DNA of 64,000 nt from Euptelea pleiosperma (Eukaryota; Streptophyta; Magnoliopsida; Ranunculales; Eupteleaceae), in assembly GCA_035048495.1 (NCBI GenBank), contig CM068552.1, forward strand, positions 18,664,154 to 18,728,153, written 5' to 3'. A program made the position numbers and the translations under genes. Below are positions 1-10,252 of this stretch, piece after piece. The stretch's first letter is position 1; each line of letters begins with the position of its first letter. The notes under the pieces are model-generated. The model was given only the letters and a program-made list of their open reading frames with translations. It had not been told where the DNA came from and did no database searches.

Positions 1-110
1 TAAGCTTATTTATCTTCGAATGGACACTCTAATAAATAGAACATTTTCTCTCTTGAAGATTTAGTCACTCTGTGTCTCTGTGTGTATTTAGAGAAGGCAT
101 AGAAGGGTTG

Positions 111-120
111 TATTTATAGA
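111..120 (-). promoter_or_regulatory. TATA box in LTR-like repeat
   Basis: TCTATAAATA on the minus strand, conserved at the matching place in the 53.4-kb copy. It lies just downstream, in minus-strand sense, of the CAATCGATTG array. Confidence 0.45.
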
Positions 121-201
121 ATTCCATGACCCCAAGTCGTGCAGAACGTGGGATAATGGAACAAAGAATTTCGGATCTGATAAGGACTGATTCTGTGCAT
201 G

Positions 202-507
202 GTCCAATCGATTGTACGTTGGGTCCAATCGATTGGAGATAAGTGTCCAATCGATTGGGCTCAATAAGATTCATATTCCGAAGGCTCCAATCGATTACAC
301 AAAGGTCTCCAATCGATTTGACTCAAATGAGTTTCTGTTTCGAAGGCTCCAATCGATTTGACTCAAATAAGTTTCTGTCCCGAAGACTCCAATCGATTTT
401 ACAGAGTCTCCAATCGATTGGGCTGAAGTAAGTTTCTGCCTCGTAGCTTCCAATCGATTACACAGAGTCCTTTAATTGATTTAGGATAAGTGTCCAATCG
501 ATTGGAC
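202..507. repeat. CAATCGATTG palindrome array (alpha)
   Basis: The core AATCGAT recurs about ten times in 300 bases, mostly as TCCAATCGATTG, spaced 20-45 bases apart by related spacers such as AAGTTTCTG. The decamer CAATCGATTG is self-complementary. Degenerate members show TCGA to TCAA or TTGA changes, as expected from CpG decay. The array sits upstream of a minus-strand TATA box, so an enhancer-like U3 role is plausible but inferred. Confidence 0.85.
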
Positions 508-995
508 TATCCCAATAGTCAATATCTTTGACTCAGACTCGGGTAAGTCCAATGACTTGGTTTGACCATTATATTTTATCCATTTTAACCAATTTCTATA
601 GCCACTAAGTCACTTATCTTCCTAATCGAGCGTACGCGATCTTTAACTGATAAATCGACAGTTACTCAGATGACTCCTGTCATCAATCGTCTGATTCTTG
701 CTGTCTCTGTCTTCTAGTCTTCAAGTAGTCGGCGAAGTATGCGTACCACGACATCTTCACACTACACTAGTGCTCGTAGGAACGGTTACAAGAATGTTTT
801 TATGTCAAACGGAATTTTTACCAAATTGAATATGAAAATATTTCTTACAAGGATGGGGACGGAATGGGTGCTCGGCTGAAAGGAGGGGCATTTTGGTCCA
901 TTGTGGGTGCCCGGCCAAAAGACATGGGTGCTTTAACAGTTGAGTTGAAATGTTGATTGACCAAAGCACCCCTGTAAATTAAAAAAAATGACTTC

Positions 996-1230
996 TTTTT
1001 TGCTTTACCCCCTTACTTTATAGATGCAATTTGCATCTCACCCAATGTTTTTAAAATATTTGCATATCACCCTTTGACTATGGTCTATGTCATTGACTAT
1101 AGACGGTCTCCGGATGGACATCCCAATATTTTTTCAATGACTACAATGACCTTGGGTTAGATGCAAATATTTTAAAAACATTGGATGTGATGCAAATTGC
1201 ATCAATAAAGTAATGGGGACAAGCAAAAAA
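996..1230 (+). mobile_element. Palindromic MITE, copy 1
   Basis: The element has long imperfect terminal inverted repeats: TTTTTTGCTTTACCCCCTTA at the left end and a complementary AAAGTAATGGGGACAAGC type end at the right. Inner arms contain GATGCAATTTGCATC and TTTTTAAAATATTTGCAT blocks. A second copy in opposite orientation lies at 1633-1860. No coding capacity. The superfamily is not certain; the ends do not let me fix the target duplication. Confidence 0.7.
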
Positions 1231-1235
1231 TCTTT

Positions 1236-1632
1236 TATTATTTTATTATTTTTTTGGGTTTTTTTTTTTTTTTTTGAGGATTGTGAGCTCAAAACCTTTT
1301 TTTGAGGATTGTAAACTATAAAAGGAACTCTGCTTCACAATGTCCCTCATCGATGATGATGAGGGACCACAATATGAGCCACGTGGCACACTCTTACAGT
1401 GGAGCTACATACCAAATATCAACCTGATTAGTGATTTCAAACCATTGGATCTTTGTACCCCAAATAATGCTCAAATTCTACAGATATATAAAATCAACCC
1501 AGGAAAAAGACTCTAATCCAATGCTTAAATATTAACAATCAGATTAATGTTTGGTCTGTAGGTCCACCTACGGTTGGACCAAAAGTAAATGAAGAAAGAT
1601 TTTGAGCTCACAATCCTCAAAAAAAAAAAAAA
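1236..1632. mobile_element. Foldback-bounded spacer between two MITEs
   Basis: Bounded by the exact inverted pair GAGGATTGTGAGCTCAAAA and TTTTGAGCTCACAATCCTC beside T and A runs. The interior, with CCACGTGGCACACTCTT and GAAAAAGACTCTAATCC, is related in inverse orientation to 52060-52360, so it is a separate repeat family trapped between the flanking MITE copies. No gene is present. Confidence 0.55.
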
Positions 1633-1860
1633 ATTGCTTGTCCCCGCCCTTTATTGATGCAATTTGCATCGCACCCAAATGTTTTTAAAATATTTACGTC
1701 TCACCCAAGGTCATTAATTATAGTCATTAATTTAAAAAATATTGGGATGTCCATCCGGAGACCGTCTATGGCCAACGGTCAAAGGGTGAGATGCAAATAT
1801 TTTGAAAACATTGGGTGAGACACAAATTGCATCAATAAAGTAAGGGGGTAAAGCAAAAAA
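1633..1860 (-). mobile_element. Palindromic MITE, copy 2 (inverted)
   Basis: Inverse complement of 996-1230, recognisable also in its non-palindromic centre (GGGATGTCCATCCGGAGACC against GGTCTCCGGATGGACATCCC). It ends with GGGGGTAAAGCAAAAAA. Together the two copies give an 865-base foldback. Confidence 0.7.
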
Positions 1861-2176
1861 GCCCTTAAAAAAATTCAAGAAGCAATGTTTGTCAATTTAA
1901 GAAATTTGAGGGTCATATTGAGAATAAGGATTTTTTTTTTATTTTCTAAATAAGAGGAGCATTGAATGAGTTGCAGGGTTGACGTGTGCTTACAGTGTGC
2001 TTTGACACTAAAAGGACCGAAGAGCCCCTCCCAAGTGAATGAATTAAAGAATAGAAAAGAAGCAAAGTAGGGCTATTTCAGGCATTTTGGCAGAACCCAA
2101 GAAGGGCCTTCGCTCTTTAATAAGAAGAATAGACTAGCGACATCTATATAAGAGAGACCCCCCTAAGGACCTCTTG
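1861..2176. other. Duplicated non-coding spacer
   Basis: No gene is visible. The stretch matches 55845-56112 of segment delta with scattered small indels, which is part of the evidence for the alpha/delta duplication. Confidence 0.6.
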
Positions 2177-3196
2177 GGCTGCGTTTGGGTAAGTTTATTA
2201 CTTTTCTTAAGAGCTTTTCCAGTAGCACTTCTATGAAAGTGCTCAAGTAAAGCTGCTTTGGCCGTTTGGTAAAACCATATAAAAAGAAGCTTCTTTTCTT
2301 AAAGAGTCATTTTACGGTGTTTGGTAAAAAAGTACTTTTTTGATAGAAAATGCCTATTTTACCCTTAAATGCATAAAAATTGATCAAGCTGATTTTTGGA
2401 GTATAAGTCTACCAAGAGGTGGACCAAACATATGTAAGGTCACCTGAAGATGACCACAGTACAGAAAATTCAAAAAAAAAATGTCACATGTTGAATCAAC
2501 AACACATGCTGAATCCCCACTCCAACCTCATCTTAGAAAAAAAAAGTTCTTATCATCCCTCATCCAAAGATATTCGAATCTACCATCACCCAAAACCAAA
2601 AAATACCAACAAAAAAATTCAAGAAAATAGAGCACAAAATATGCAAAAAGAACCCAAACAGAAAAATCAACTTACAACGATATAGAAGATATTGCCACTC
2701 AATGGCAGAGTAAACCCTAGATGAAACAAGTTGATCTTCTAATTTCACTCTAAAGGGACATTCAAAACATGGGACTTGAGATCTTAACATCAACTAGATG
2801 ATCATATCGCACAAATCCAAGGCGTAAAAGGAAAATGGAGAAATTCCCCCAAAAATAAGGCACAATCCATTCGAACTTACCTGAAAAGAGTGATATGAGA
2901 TGGGAAGGATGCGAGTTCGGATATATTCTCTCTTGGTTCGATTGCTGCTTTGGGATTAGGGTTTATGAAGCTCATTTAGGTATTATGAATTGTCATAGAG
3001 GTCGCGATGGAAAATGAATTTCGGAGAAACTGCTTTCCGCAAAAGCAAAAGCATTGCTTTTGACGAAATAAAGACTACTTGATTTTTTTAATAGATTTTT
3101 CTATTTTAATCGAACGCCCTGTTTTTTTTTATTATAAGTACTTAAAAATCATAAAAGCTGGCTTATTGCGATTTTTAAGCTTACCTAAATGCAGCC
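2177..3196. mobile_element. PIF/Harbinger-like non-autonomous element (alpha)
   Basis: The left end GGCTGCGTTTGGGTAAG and right end CTTACCTAAATGCAGCC are inverted complements with two mismatches. Both are flanked by TTG, a 3-base target duplication as in PIF/Harbinger elements, although the usual target is TTA or TAA. The interior holds short ORFs only, none recognisable. The paralogous copy at 56113-57400 has the same flanks, so insertion preceded the segmental duplication. A hAT or Mutator origin is less likely given the 3-base target. Confidence 0.55.
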
Positions 3197-4318
3197 TTGG
3201 TTTAATATTTCAATATATTTCGATGGAAATGACCAAAATATATATATCTGTTTCAATAGCTAGTGACAAGAAATATAGGGGTAGTGTCGATTGTTACGAA
3301 ATTAGGACCCAGTCCATCCAATTAAATGATCAATATTGCAGTAATCCGAACCAAATACAGTAGATCCCAATCCGGTTCTAATTTGATTTGGGTCTGATCC
3401 ATATTGGATTACTCAAATCTAGTATATATATTGATTAGTTATACAATTCACATATTTTCACTAACGTACATATCGATCACACTGGTTTTGCCACTTGGCA
3501 AAGCGGGTGTGGGTGGTTGTAAACCGTCACCAAAGGACGACAGATCTGCTCCTACAGTAAGGATGTAAATGGACCAGTCTTGGTCCTGGGCCAGGCTTTT
3601 GTTAAATTTTGAATAGGCCTGAGCCTGGCATCTGGCTCAATACAATTCAAATTCAAGCACCAAAGCTGGTCGGTTTACACCACAAGCTGACAACTGCACA
3701 TGGAATCCATGGTCATCAATCCAACTTTTCAAATGTTGACCAGCCCTTGGACTGGTCATGAACCAAATTCCAGACCATTTAAAAGAAACTAACCATTCGA
3801 TCAAGGACCTTAATGAAACAAGTTATGAACGGTTCACATTTAATTCAAATGTGTATTAATTAGTGGTCCAATTAAATGGTCTATATTGGAATAATCGGCC
3901 AGGGACTGCTGTGAATTTTGGGCTGTCCCACTACTATAGGATATGAAATTGGCCGGATCCTATAGATCTTGATCATTAGGATCTGAATTCTGAACCATAC
4001 CCTAATCCATACTGATTATATAATCACTAACACAATCATCCTAAGAATCCGAATGAATCCAGGACCGAAACCCGGGATCTGACCCGCACCAAATCGTCCA
4101 AGCACATTAGGACCTGAAATCGATTGGACTAGAGTCAGGTCAGGTCCCCTAGATCCATATTCGTCCATTTTGTATTTGGCGGGATACATTTTGAGGATCC
4201 AAATCAGTTATAGAATAGGTCTTGACCGGGTCAGGGGATTGACCCGGTCCTTTTCTTGAAATCAAAATCTAGTTTCCTTAGTCGACAAGTTACCTTGGTA
4301 CGTAACAGTTTAACACAT

Positions 4319-4328
4319 CTATAAAAAC
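4319..4328 (+). promoter_or_regulatory. TATA-type promoter site, unit A alpha
   Basis: TCTATAAAAA followed by a CCCACC run and then TTGTTGTTGAGAGCAAGAATC. The gamma and delta copies have TCTATAAATA at the same place; the beta copy has CCATAAAA. The site precedes foldback M1 by about 120 bases. Confidence 0.45.
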
Positions 4329-4444
4329 CCACCACTATCTTTGTTGTTGAGAGCAAGAATCCTAAACTCTTTCTTTCTATCTTTGCTCTTGGGTGGGTCC
4401 CCCATCTGCCTCTCCGAGTTACAGCAAGCTATTCACGACCTTAC

Positions 4445-4586
4445 GATCTAGGTGGGGCCCCCACTCTACTTGCGGGTCTTGATCTCTGTAATCCATGCAG
4501 AAAGGCATATGCATGTTGTTCTCTCGCAGTTGGACAATAGAGGCAAGAGCCGCACGTAGAATGGGGACGCCATCTACACTCCTACG
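4445..4586 (+). repeat. Foldback M1, unit A alpha
   Basis: Imperfect hairpin. The 5' arm (CCCACTCTACTTGCGGGTCTTG region) pairs with the 3' arm (CAAGAGCCGCACGTAGAATGGG region) around a loop near GGCATATGCATG. Pairing appears to extend outward to GATCTAGG and CATCTACACT. It resembles a MITE or a MIRNA-like foldback. Confidence 0.65.
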
Positions 4587-5136
4587 TACGTGTTCGATTG
4601 CAACCGCAGATAGTCCGTTTATTACAGGGTACGTAGTTTTACACTTGCATGCAAATGGTTACATACTCTACATATGCAACCATTTGCATACTAGTTTTTC
4701 CTGAATGCTTCATATGTATCAAGAATAATTGTTGAGTTTATGCACTTTAAGCCCCATTCGTTGGTCCCACCTAATAGATCTTGCAGTTGAAAAATCAAGA
4801 TGGTGGGACAATCTCATCAACCATCCAATTTTCTCGACGTTTTTTTAAGATATATCGTTTAGAAAACCAAAAGAATGAAAAACTACGGACTAGAGCAGGA
4901 AAGTCAAATAGATTTTTTTGATGGTTTTTCTTCCTGGATAGAGATCAGATGGTCTCAATCATCCAACTGCTTTGATGTTGTCCTAGGGGATCTCCAATGT
5001 GGGACATATCAAAAGGTCGTGGGTCGTAAACACAAGTACATGCAGTGCACAAGCAGGGGTACCGGTGTACACATTTTAACCTGCACCTGCATGCAAGACA
5101 CATCCCATGCAGATATTTCAGTATTCAGGACAATCA

Positions 5137-5177
5137 TGGTGAAGATGATGATCACAGTGAGGTGATCATCTTCACCA
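5137..5177 (+). repeat. Conserved short hairpin, unit A alpha
   Basis: GGTGAAGATGATGATCAC, a short AGTGA loop, then GTGATCATCTTCACC. The stem is perfect apart from a 3-base ATG repeat. Present in all four unit A copies. Confidence 0.7.
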
Positions 5178-5516
5178 ACAATTAGCCTTTGACTCATCTA
5201 CAGGTGGGCCTCAACAAGAAAGTAGGAGAGTCCAAAGAAGGTAAACTCTTTCTTTTTCTTTCTCTTTCTTTCTTCATTTGTTAGTACTTCACTTTTTCCT
5301 GAAAACCTTCTTGATTTTTACATTTTTATTTAGGTAATGTTCACAAGTTCTCCAAAGAACTGCTTCACCTACAATGCTGGATCCATCTCTGCATCAATTT
5401 CTTCCAAATCAACTTGTTGGGTCATACATATGAACATAAGCAAAACATCAAGCCAGCCTTCAACGACTGAATTGGTCCTTTCTGCCACCAATTTACAGAA
5501 GGGATACACGACCTCT

Positions 5517-5645
5517 GATCTAGGTGGACCCCCATTTTATGTAAGGACCTTGGTTCTGGCAATCCATGCAGAAAGGCAAATTGTTCTCCTGCGCTTGGAT
5601 AACTGAACCAAAAACCAAGAACATAGAATGGGGACACCATCTAGT
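5517..5645 (+). repeat. Foldback M2, unit A alpha
   Basis: A second foldback related in sequence to M1. CCCATTTTATGT plus CTTGGTTC on the left pairs with AACCAAGAACATAGAATGGGG on the right, with an AATCCATGCAGAAAGGC loop side as in M1. Each unit A therefore carries an M1/M2 pair. Confidence 0.65.
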
Positions 5646-5699
5646 CCTACATGTTCGATTGCAACCTCGATCTTGGTTCTGGCAATCGGCCATCAATTT

Positions 5700-5925
5700 C
5701 TTGGTTTGGGTATAGAATCCTTTTTAACGTGTAGGTTTTTTTTGGTGAAAGTGAGAAATTTTGTGAGAGTGACTTTGGCTTTTAGGTGTGGGAAAAGCTC
5801 TTTGTTGAAGAAGCTTGTACGCCTTGTAATTTTGTGATCTCCATAATGAAAAAGAAGACTCCCTTGTTGTTGCCCCGTGGATGTAGGCATACTGCCGAAC
5901 CACGTAAATATTTGTGTCTCCGTGT
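5700..5925 (+). mobile_element. Copia-LTR-like 3' end, unit A alpha
   Basis: Runs from a TATA-like GGGTATAGAATCC (TATAAAAACC in beta, gamma and delta) through a GAAATTTTGTGAGAG leader to GTGGATGTAGGCATACTGCC and GAACCACGTAAATATTTGTG. The closing motif is the R/U5 signature common to many plant Ty1/Copia LTRs. No internal region is attached, so it is a solo or chimeric LTR end. Confidence 0.55.
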
Positions 5926-5960
5926 TTCTCTTTTTCTTGCATTATTTTATTCACTTTAAT

Positions 5961-6984
5961 TTCTTCTCGTACATCGAGTTGTGTGTGCTGCATTTTTCTG
6001 AACATTACTGACAGGAGAAAATCCATTACCGGATGGTAGTGTACATAATTATCAGTACTGTTCCATCCATTGATAATATGTGTCCGGTGCCTGTCAGAGA
6101 TATAATTGATCGAACTTGGTCCGATAGGATGGTCGAAACCATCAAAGGCATGGCTGTCAAAATATGATCCCATATATACATGGTAAAGGTAGAGTGGATA
6201 ATCTCACCGAAAACTCAAACAACAATGAAGATTTGAATTATTAAGTAGTAATAATGGCCATCTCTGCTTACAATATATTGATCGTCCAACGAATGATTCA
6301 CCTCTTTGATGATCCATAACTCGATAGATTTCGATGATGATCTCATATATCTCATTCTTTTCAATGATTTTTAGTGTAAGATGTCACCCATTGAATGTTT
6401 TCTTTGTTTCATTTTTGGAAGGCAAACCATTAAATCTTGGGTTCCAGTCCACCCATTTTGCAAGTGAGCAATATGTGGAGATATAGAGAAAAGCTCCAAA
6501 TACATATGATACACATTAGTATTGAGAGACAAGTAAATCTAAATTAGTAAGATTTGAAAAAAACCTCTGAAAGAGTGCACCTTAGTGTGCAGATCAAGAT
6601 GTACAAATTTACATGATTCGCGAGAACATATCTTGTTTTGAAAGTCCTTGCACACAGGTAGGGTAATCTGACATGTGTAGCATATCTTTTTTTTTAGTTT
6701 TTTCCCTTCTGATTTCGATTTTGCCGATTTAAGAATTTTGATTATGAATGATGAATCATGCTTATGGGTTATAACTAATTATTATGGAATTATAGATGTA
6801 TTTGTGTCGTATAAATGTGTTTTGTTTTTCATCATATAAATGTGTATGTTTTGTTAAAAATAACATTTCTAACTTGAAATATGCAATGATATTTTTTATA
6901 ATTTTGTTGAATTTTCTAATTTTTACCGAATTTTTCCGACTTGACCCTTTGCCGATTTATTGCCGAATCATAACTTTGTGAATA
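5961..6984. other. Non-coding spacer
   Basis: AT-rich with short unrelated ORFs. I see no gene. The AATAATTGTTGAG and GATCTCATATATC stretches show no coding signal, and only the end near 6985 merges into a block B copy. Confidence 0.5.
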
Positions 6985-7560
6985 TGGCAGTTCCTAGTAA
7001 TATACAATGAAAAAATAGAAAAGCTAGAACCAAACTTCAATTGCAGAAAGTGTAGAAGAACAAGTAGGGCCGTCTTGATACAAGTTGAGGCCTAAGGGGA
7101 AAATTCTATATAAGGCCTTTATATATATATATATATATATAATCCAACGGCTAGAGATAATCAATCAGGTTGATTTTTGGTTTGTGTATCCAATAAAGGG
7201 TTGGCTAAAAATTGGTGTGGTTAATGGGACCTCGGATGGGGGCCTTCTCTCACCAAGGGGCCTTAGGCGACCACCTTAATGGCCTTAAGGTAGAGCCAGC
7301 CCTGAACAAGGAATAACATGGAACCCACAAACTTTTCATAAAGAGAAGATAAAAAAAAAGAACTAATATATTGGGTTTCCAAAAAGAACTCACAAATTAA
7401 AGCAATCAGCTTTCCAAGCTAAATGTTTCAAGCTCAATCTGCAAATACTTCCCTTAGCTTAATATTAAAAAAATTCAAAAAACACCCCTATTTCAACTCC
7501 TTCAAGTAACCTCACAACTCTTTAACTCTTGTAACAATGAAAAGACAGTACTTCACACTT
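6985..7560. repeat. Partial block B copy with MITE insertion
   Basis: Matches the start of block B at 8940, 45905 and 60835 (TTCCTAGTAATATACAATG, CAATTGCAGAAAGTGTAG, GGAATAACATGGAACCC, ATATTGGGTTTCC). It is interrupted by the MITE at 7066-7303 and fades after TTTCAACTCCTTCA. Confidence 0.7.
7066..7303. mobile_element. hAT-type MITE
   Basis: Ends AGGGCCGTCTTG and AGAGCCAGCCCT are imperfect inverted repeats of the hAT type (rc AGGGCTGGCTCT). The flanks are GAACAAGT and GAACAAGG, an 8-base target duplication with one change. Block B copies at about 9030 and 45985 read straight through AGAACAAGGA, showing the empty site. Delta keeps only the right part at about 60670-60832. Contains an (AT)n run at 7119-7141. 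Confidence 0.75.
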
Positions 7561-7789
7561 CAGAAAATTTTGCCATGTTGACACATCAACACATACACGT
7601 GTCGACATGTCTTTGCACTTGTGGCAGTTACCCTTTATTTTCACTATTTTTGTAAATAAAATCTACATAGCAAAACAGGGAAGTTGTCTCCCCCTCTTAT
7701 AGGCTTCATATATCCAAGGGGCAATATCACCCTTACATAAAATAAAATTTAGACAATTGGATTAATTTAATAGGAAAATTGTCTCCCCA

Positions 7790-8275
7790 CTTATACCCCT
7801 CTTATAGCCCTCTTATCGGCTTCACAAAGGAGGGCCGAGATCTTATCCCCCAAATGGACTATGGATCTCAACCACTCACACCAGATTTTGGGAAATGCTT
7901 TGTAGGGGAATGCTGAGGGCACGGGCCGGCCACCCACTATACATCTATATAACAATACAGAGAAGTCACTTATCCCCCCTCTTATCAGCTTGACAAAGGA
8001 TGGCCGAGATCTTACCACCCCAAATGGATGGTGGATCGGATCTCAACCACTCACACCAACCCAATTTTGGGAAATGCTTTGCAGGGGAGTGCCGAGGGCA
8101 CGGGGCACCCACTATACATCTATATAACAAAACAAAGAAGTCACTTATCCCCCCTCTTATCAGGTTCATAAAGAATGGCCGAGATCTTATCACCCCAAAT
8201 GGATGGTGGATCTAAGCCACACATCCGATTTTGGCAAACGCTTTGTCGGAGAGTGCCGTGGGCATGGGCCACCAA
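7790..8275. repeat. Tandem repeat, 175-base period
   Basis: About 2.7 direct copies begin near 7796, 7971 and 8146. Each has ATCCCCCCTCTTATCAG, GGCCGAGATCTTA, TTTTGGGAAATGCTTTG and, except the last, CCCACTATACATCTATATAA. ORFs on both strands are side products of the repeat. Confidence 0.85.
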
Positions 8276-8929
8276 CTAGTGATTTCTAAAAGAGGGCTGT
8301 TGTGTTCCATTTCTTTAGTTGTCAAACATAACTATAGTTGCTTAATAGTCTTCCTCTTATAAATCTTCTTACATTTATTAAGTTTTTGGATGGCTCTATA
8401 CTATATATATGGAAACGTGTTTTCTTTTACTTTCCTTATTTGTATTTAGAAAAAAAACTTAATTTGAATATAACTAAAAATTATATTTAATACGGGTGCA
8501 AGGGTGTGCTTATGTTTCGGACTTCTTCAAAGCGCCATGTCATCGAACACCGATACACACATCTTGACATTGATGTACTAGCTGTGGCGCCGGCCGATGA
8601 GTGTTAGAAACGACAAGCAGTTCATTGACAAATTCCCTGAAGAAAATCACGACAAACTTGTACTTCGTTGTCAATCACCTGCTAGAAGCAAAGAGCTGAT
8701 AAGCACGTTAACAATTGGAAACCATACAATAACAATGAAGCATGTACATATGATACGCAATATGGTAATAACTCTAAAGGACATTAATAAATATTGATTT
8801 TTACTTAATTAATTACTAATAGACCACCAGTGCAGCATCAAAATATGTTGTGTCACACAATAACACATTAAATATTGAGATGCCATGCTAGATGAAAGAA
8901 TACGCACAATTGACTGACAACTTTTTAAA
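8276..8929. other. Non-coding spacer
   Basis: Contains a degenerate echo of block B (GTGTGCTTATG, GCGCCATGTCA, ACACCGATACACACATCTTG near 8500-8570) and a 66-codon ORF at 8597-8797 that I do not recognise and that has no counterpart in the other copies. Confidence 0.45.
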
Positions 8930-10252
8930 CAATAACCATGAAACTCAAAATGGCAGCAGTTCCTAGTAAAATACAATGGAAAAATAGAAAAGCTAAAGCC
9001 AAACTTCAATTGCAGAAAGTGTAGAAGAACAAGGAATAACATGGAACCCATAAACTTTTCATGAAGAGAAGATCAAAACATAAAGGACAACAAATCTAAT
9101 ATATTGGGTTTCCAAAAAAAAAAAAAAAACCCACCAAAGCAATCAACTTTCCAAGATAAAAGTTTCAAGCTCAAATCTACACATACTTCCTTTTAAACCT
9201 TAGCTTAATATTAAAAAAAATTCAAAAAACACCTCTATTTCAACTCCTTCAGGTGCAGGGATGTGCTTATGCTTCGGACATCTAGAAAGCGCCATGTCAA
9301 ACACCGATACACACATCTTGTCATTGTACATAGCTTTAAAACTAAAAATTTAAGGTCTTTTATTAAAAATACTGAAAATGGCACAGATTACACATGCACC
9401 ACCCACCAACTTTAAGAAATTCATCTTTTTTGCTTTACAAAAATGTCTTGGGTAAAAAGTCATAGCTTGAAATTCATGTGTTAGATGAAAAGATGGCATG
9501 AGAGACAAGGTTACTCTAGTTATTATTTGTATCCAAAACTATCTTTCGTCACTTCTGAGGCTGTTTTACTAGATTTGACATAGTGAAAGTTCAATCAGAT
9601 AAGGCCTAGGTTTAGAGAATCATAGTTAAGGGTGCACGGGGTTGGAGGGGTTATTAAAGAGTAATTACGGCCTGGTTTGATTGAGAATAGAGCGTAAAAT
9701 TTGGGGTTACAGATGGGTAAGATAATGTAGAATTATGGGGCTGGATTAAGGGCTGAACATAAGGATAAACAAATTTAATGGGTTGTTGGTTTGATGGTGA
9801 AAGTTGTTGACGCACGACATTTAACAAATACTCCCCAAAAGCTGCGATTGTTGGTAGCGTGAGATTAAATTCCTTTATCTCATTGGATCTATTCAGGTTC
9901 TCGGTCGACACGACCGCTCGTGGGCCCATATAACACGGGCCACCCCATCCCTAGTGTGCCCTATTTACACAAGCTGCCCCACTCAAGCTTAGTGTGAAAA
10001 TGCCCCTGCATTAGTTGTTTTGGGGTTTTATGGGTTAATTAGAGCAGACGTGTGGGGCTGTTATTAGGCAGAATTTAGAGTAAGGGAAACAATTTGAGGC
10101 TTGTAGAGTTAGGTTTTGGTTAGGTCGTATTGGGCTGCAACCTGCAAGGTAAAGGCTTAGGATTAGATATTTAGAGCTGGATGTATGGGCTGACATTAAG
10201 GTTTCAAGGTCTTAACCCTTAAAAAAGTTGTTCAGAAATTTGAGAACAAAGG
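8930..10252. repeat. Block B, copy alpha
   Basis: Paralogous to 45880-47510 and 60830-62065. Holds no supportable gene. The 91-codon minus-strand ORF at 9654-9929 has a frameshifted partner at 61548-61760, with diverging ends and no recognisable domain. This copy lacks the two LINE insertions of the beta copy and the MITE, and its right end is broken by the Gypsy element. Confidence 0.75.

Larger units (their letters stand above)
1..850 (-). mobile_element. LTR-like repeat, partial copy (alpha)
   Basis: This stretch is a diverged copy of 53280-54112 and is cut by the window edge. On the minus strand it starts with TG (complement of the end near 850) and has a TATA box at 111-120 about 730 bases downstream, as in a long LTR read on the minus strand. 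No protein is encoded; the short ORFs here are repeats of one motif. I infer an LTR or LTR-derived non-autonomous element. The superfamily is not resolved because no PBS, PPT or polyprotein is attached. Confidence 0.5.
3505..5960 (+). repeat. Unit A, copy alpha
   Basis: First of four paralogous copies (others 42268-44475, 47725-50110, 57715-59995). Order of parts: a GGTGTGGGTGG leader, a TATA-type site at 4319, foldback M1, a GGTGAAGATGATCAC hairpin, a pyrimidine-rich CTTTCTTT tract, foldback M2, and a Copia-LTR-like end at 5700-5925. No copy has a long or conserved reading frame. The ORFs shift and stop differently between copies, so I do not call a protein gene. It may be a composite non-autonomous element or a duplicated non-coding transcription unit. 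Confidence 0.75.

Noticed and set aside
202..507. CRISPR-like array
   Set aside because: Repeats are 10-12 bases, spacers are related to each other, and the genome is clearly that of a plant.
2419..2793. ORFs on both strands inside the PIF-like element
   Set aside because: No transposase motifs; the delta copy at 56384-56822 is shifted in frame.
5724..6173. 149-codon minus-strand ORF in unit A alpha
   Set aside because: It crosses the Copia-LTR-like end; in beta, gamma and delta the same region is shifted or stopped at different points.
8597..8797. 66-codon ORF, possible small gene
   Set aside because: No recognisable domain, no promoter-like context and no paralog in the other segment copies.
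9654..9929. 91-codon minus-strand ORF in block B with a partner at 61548-61760
   Set aside because: Both ends differ and the partner is frameshifted; shared residues simply reflect the duplicated DNA.
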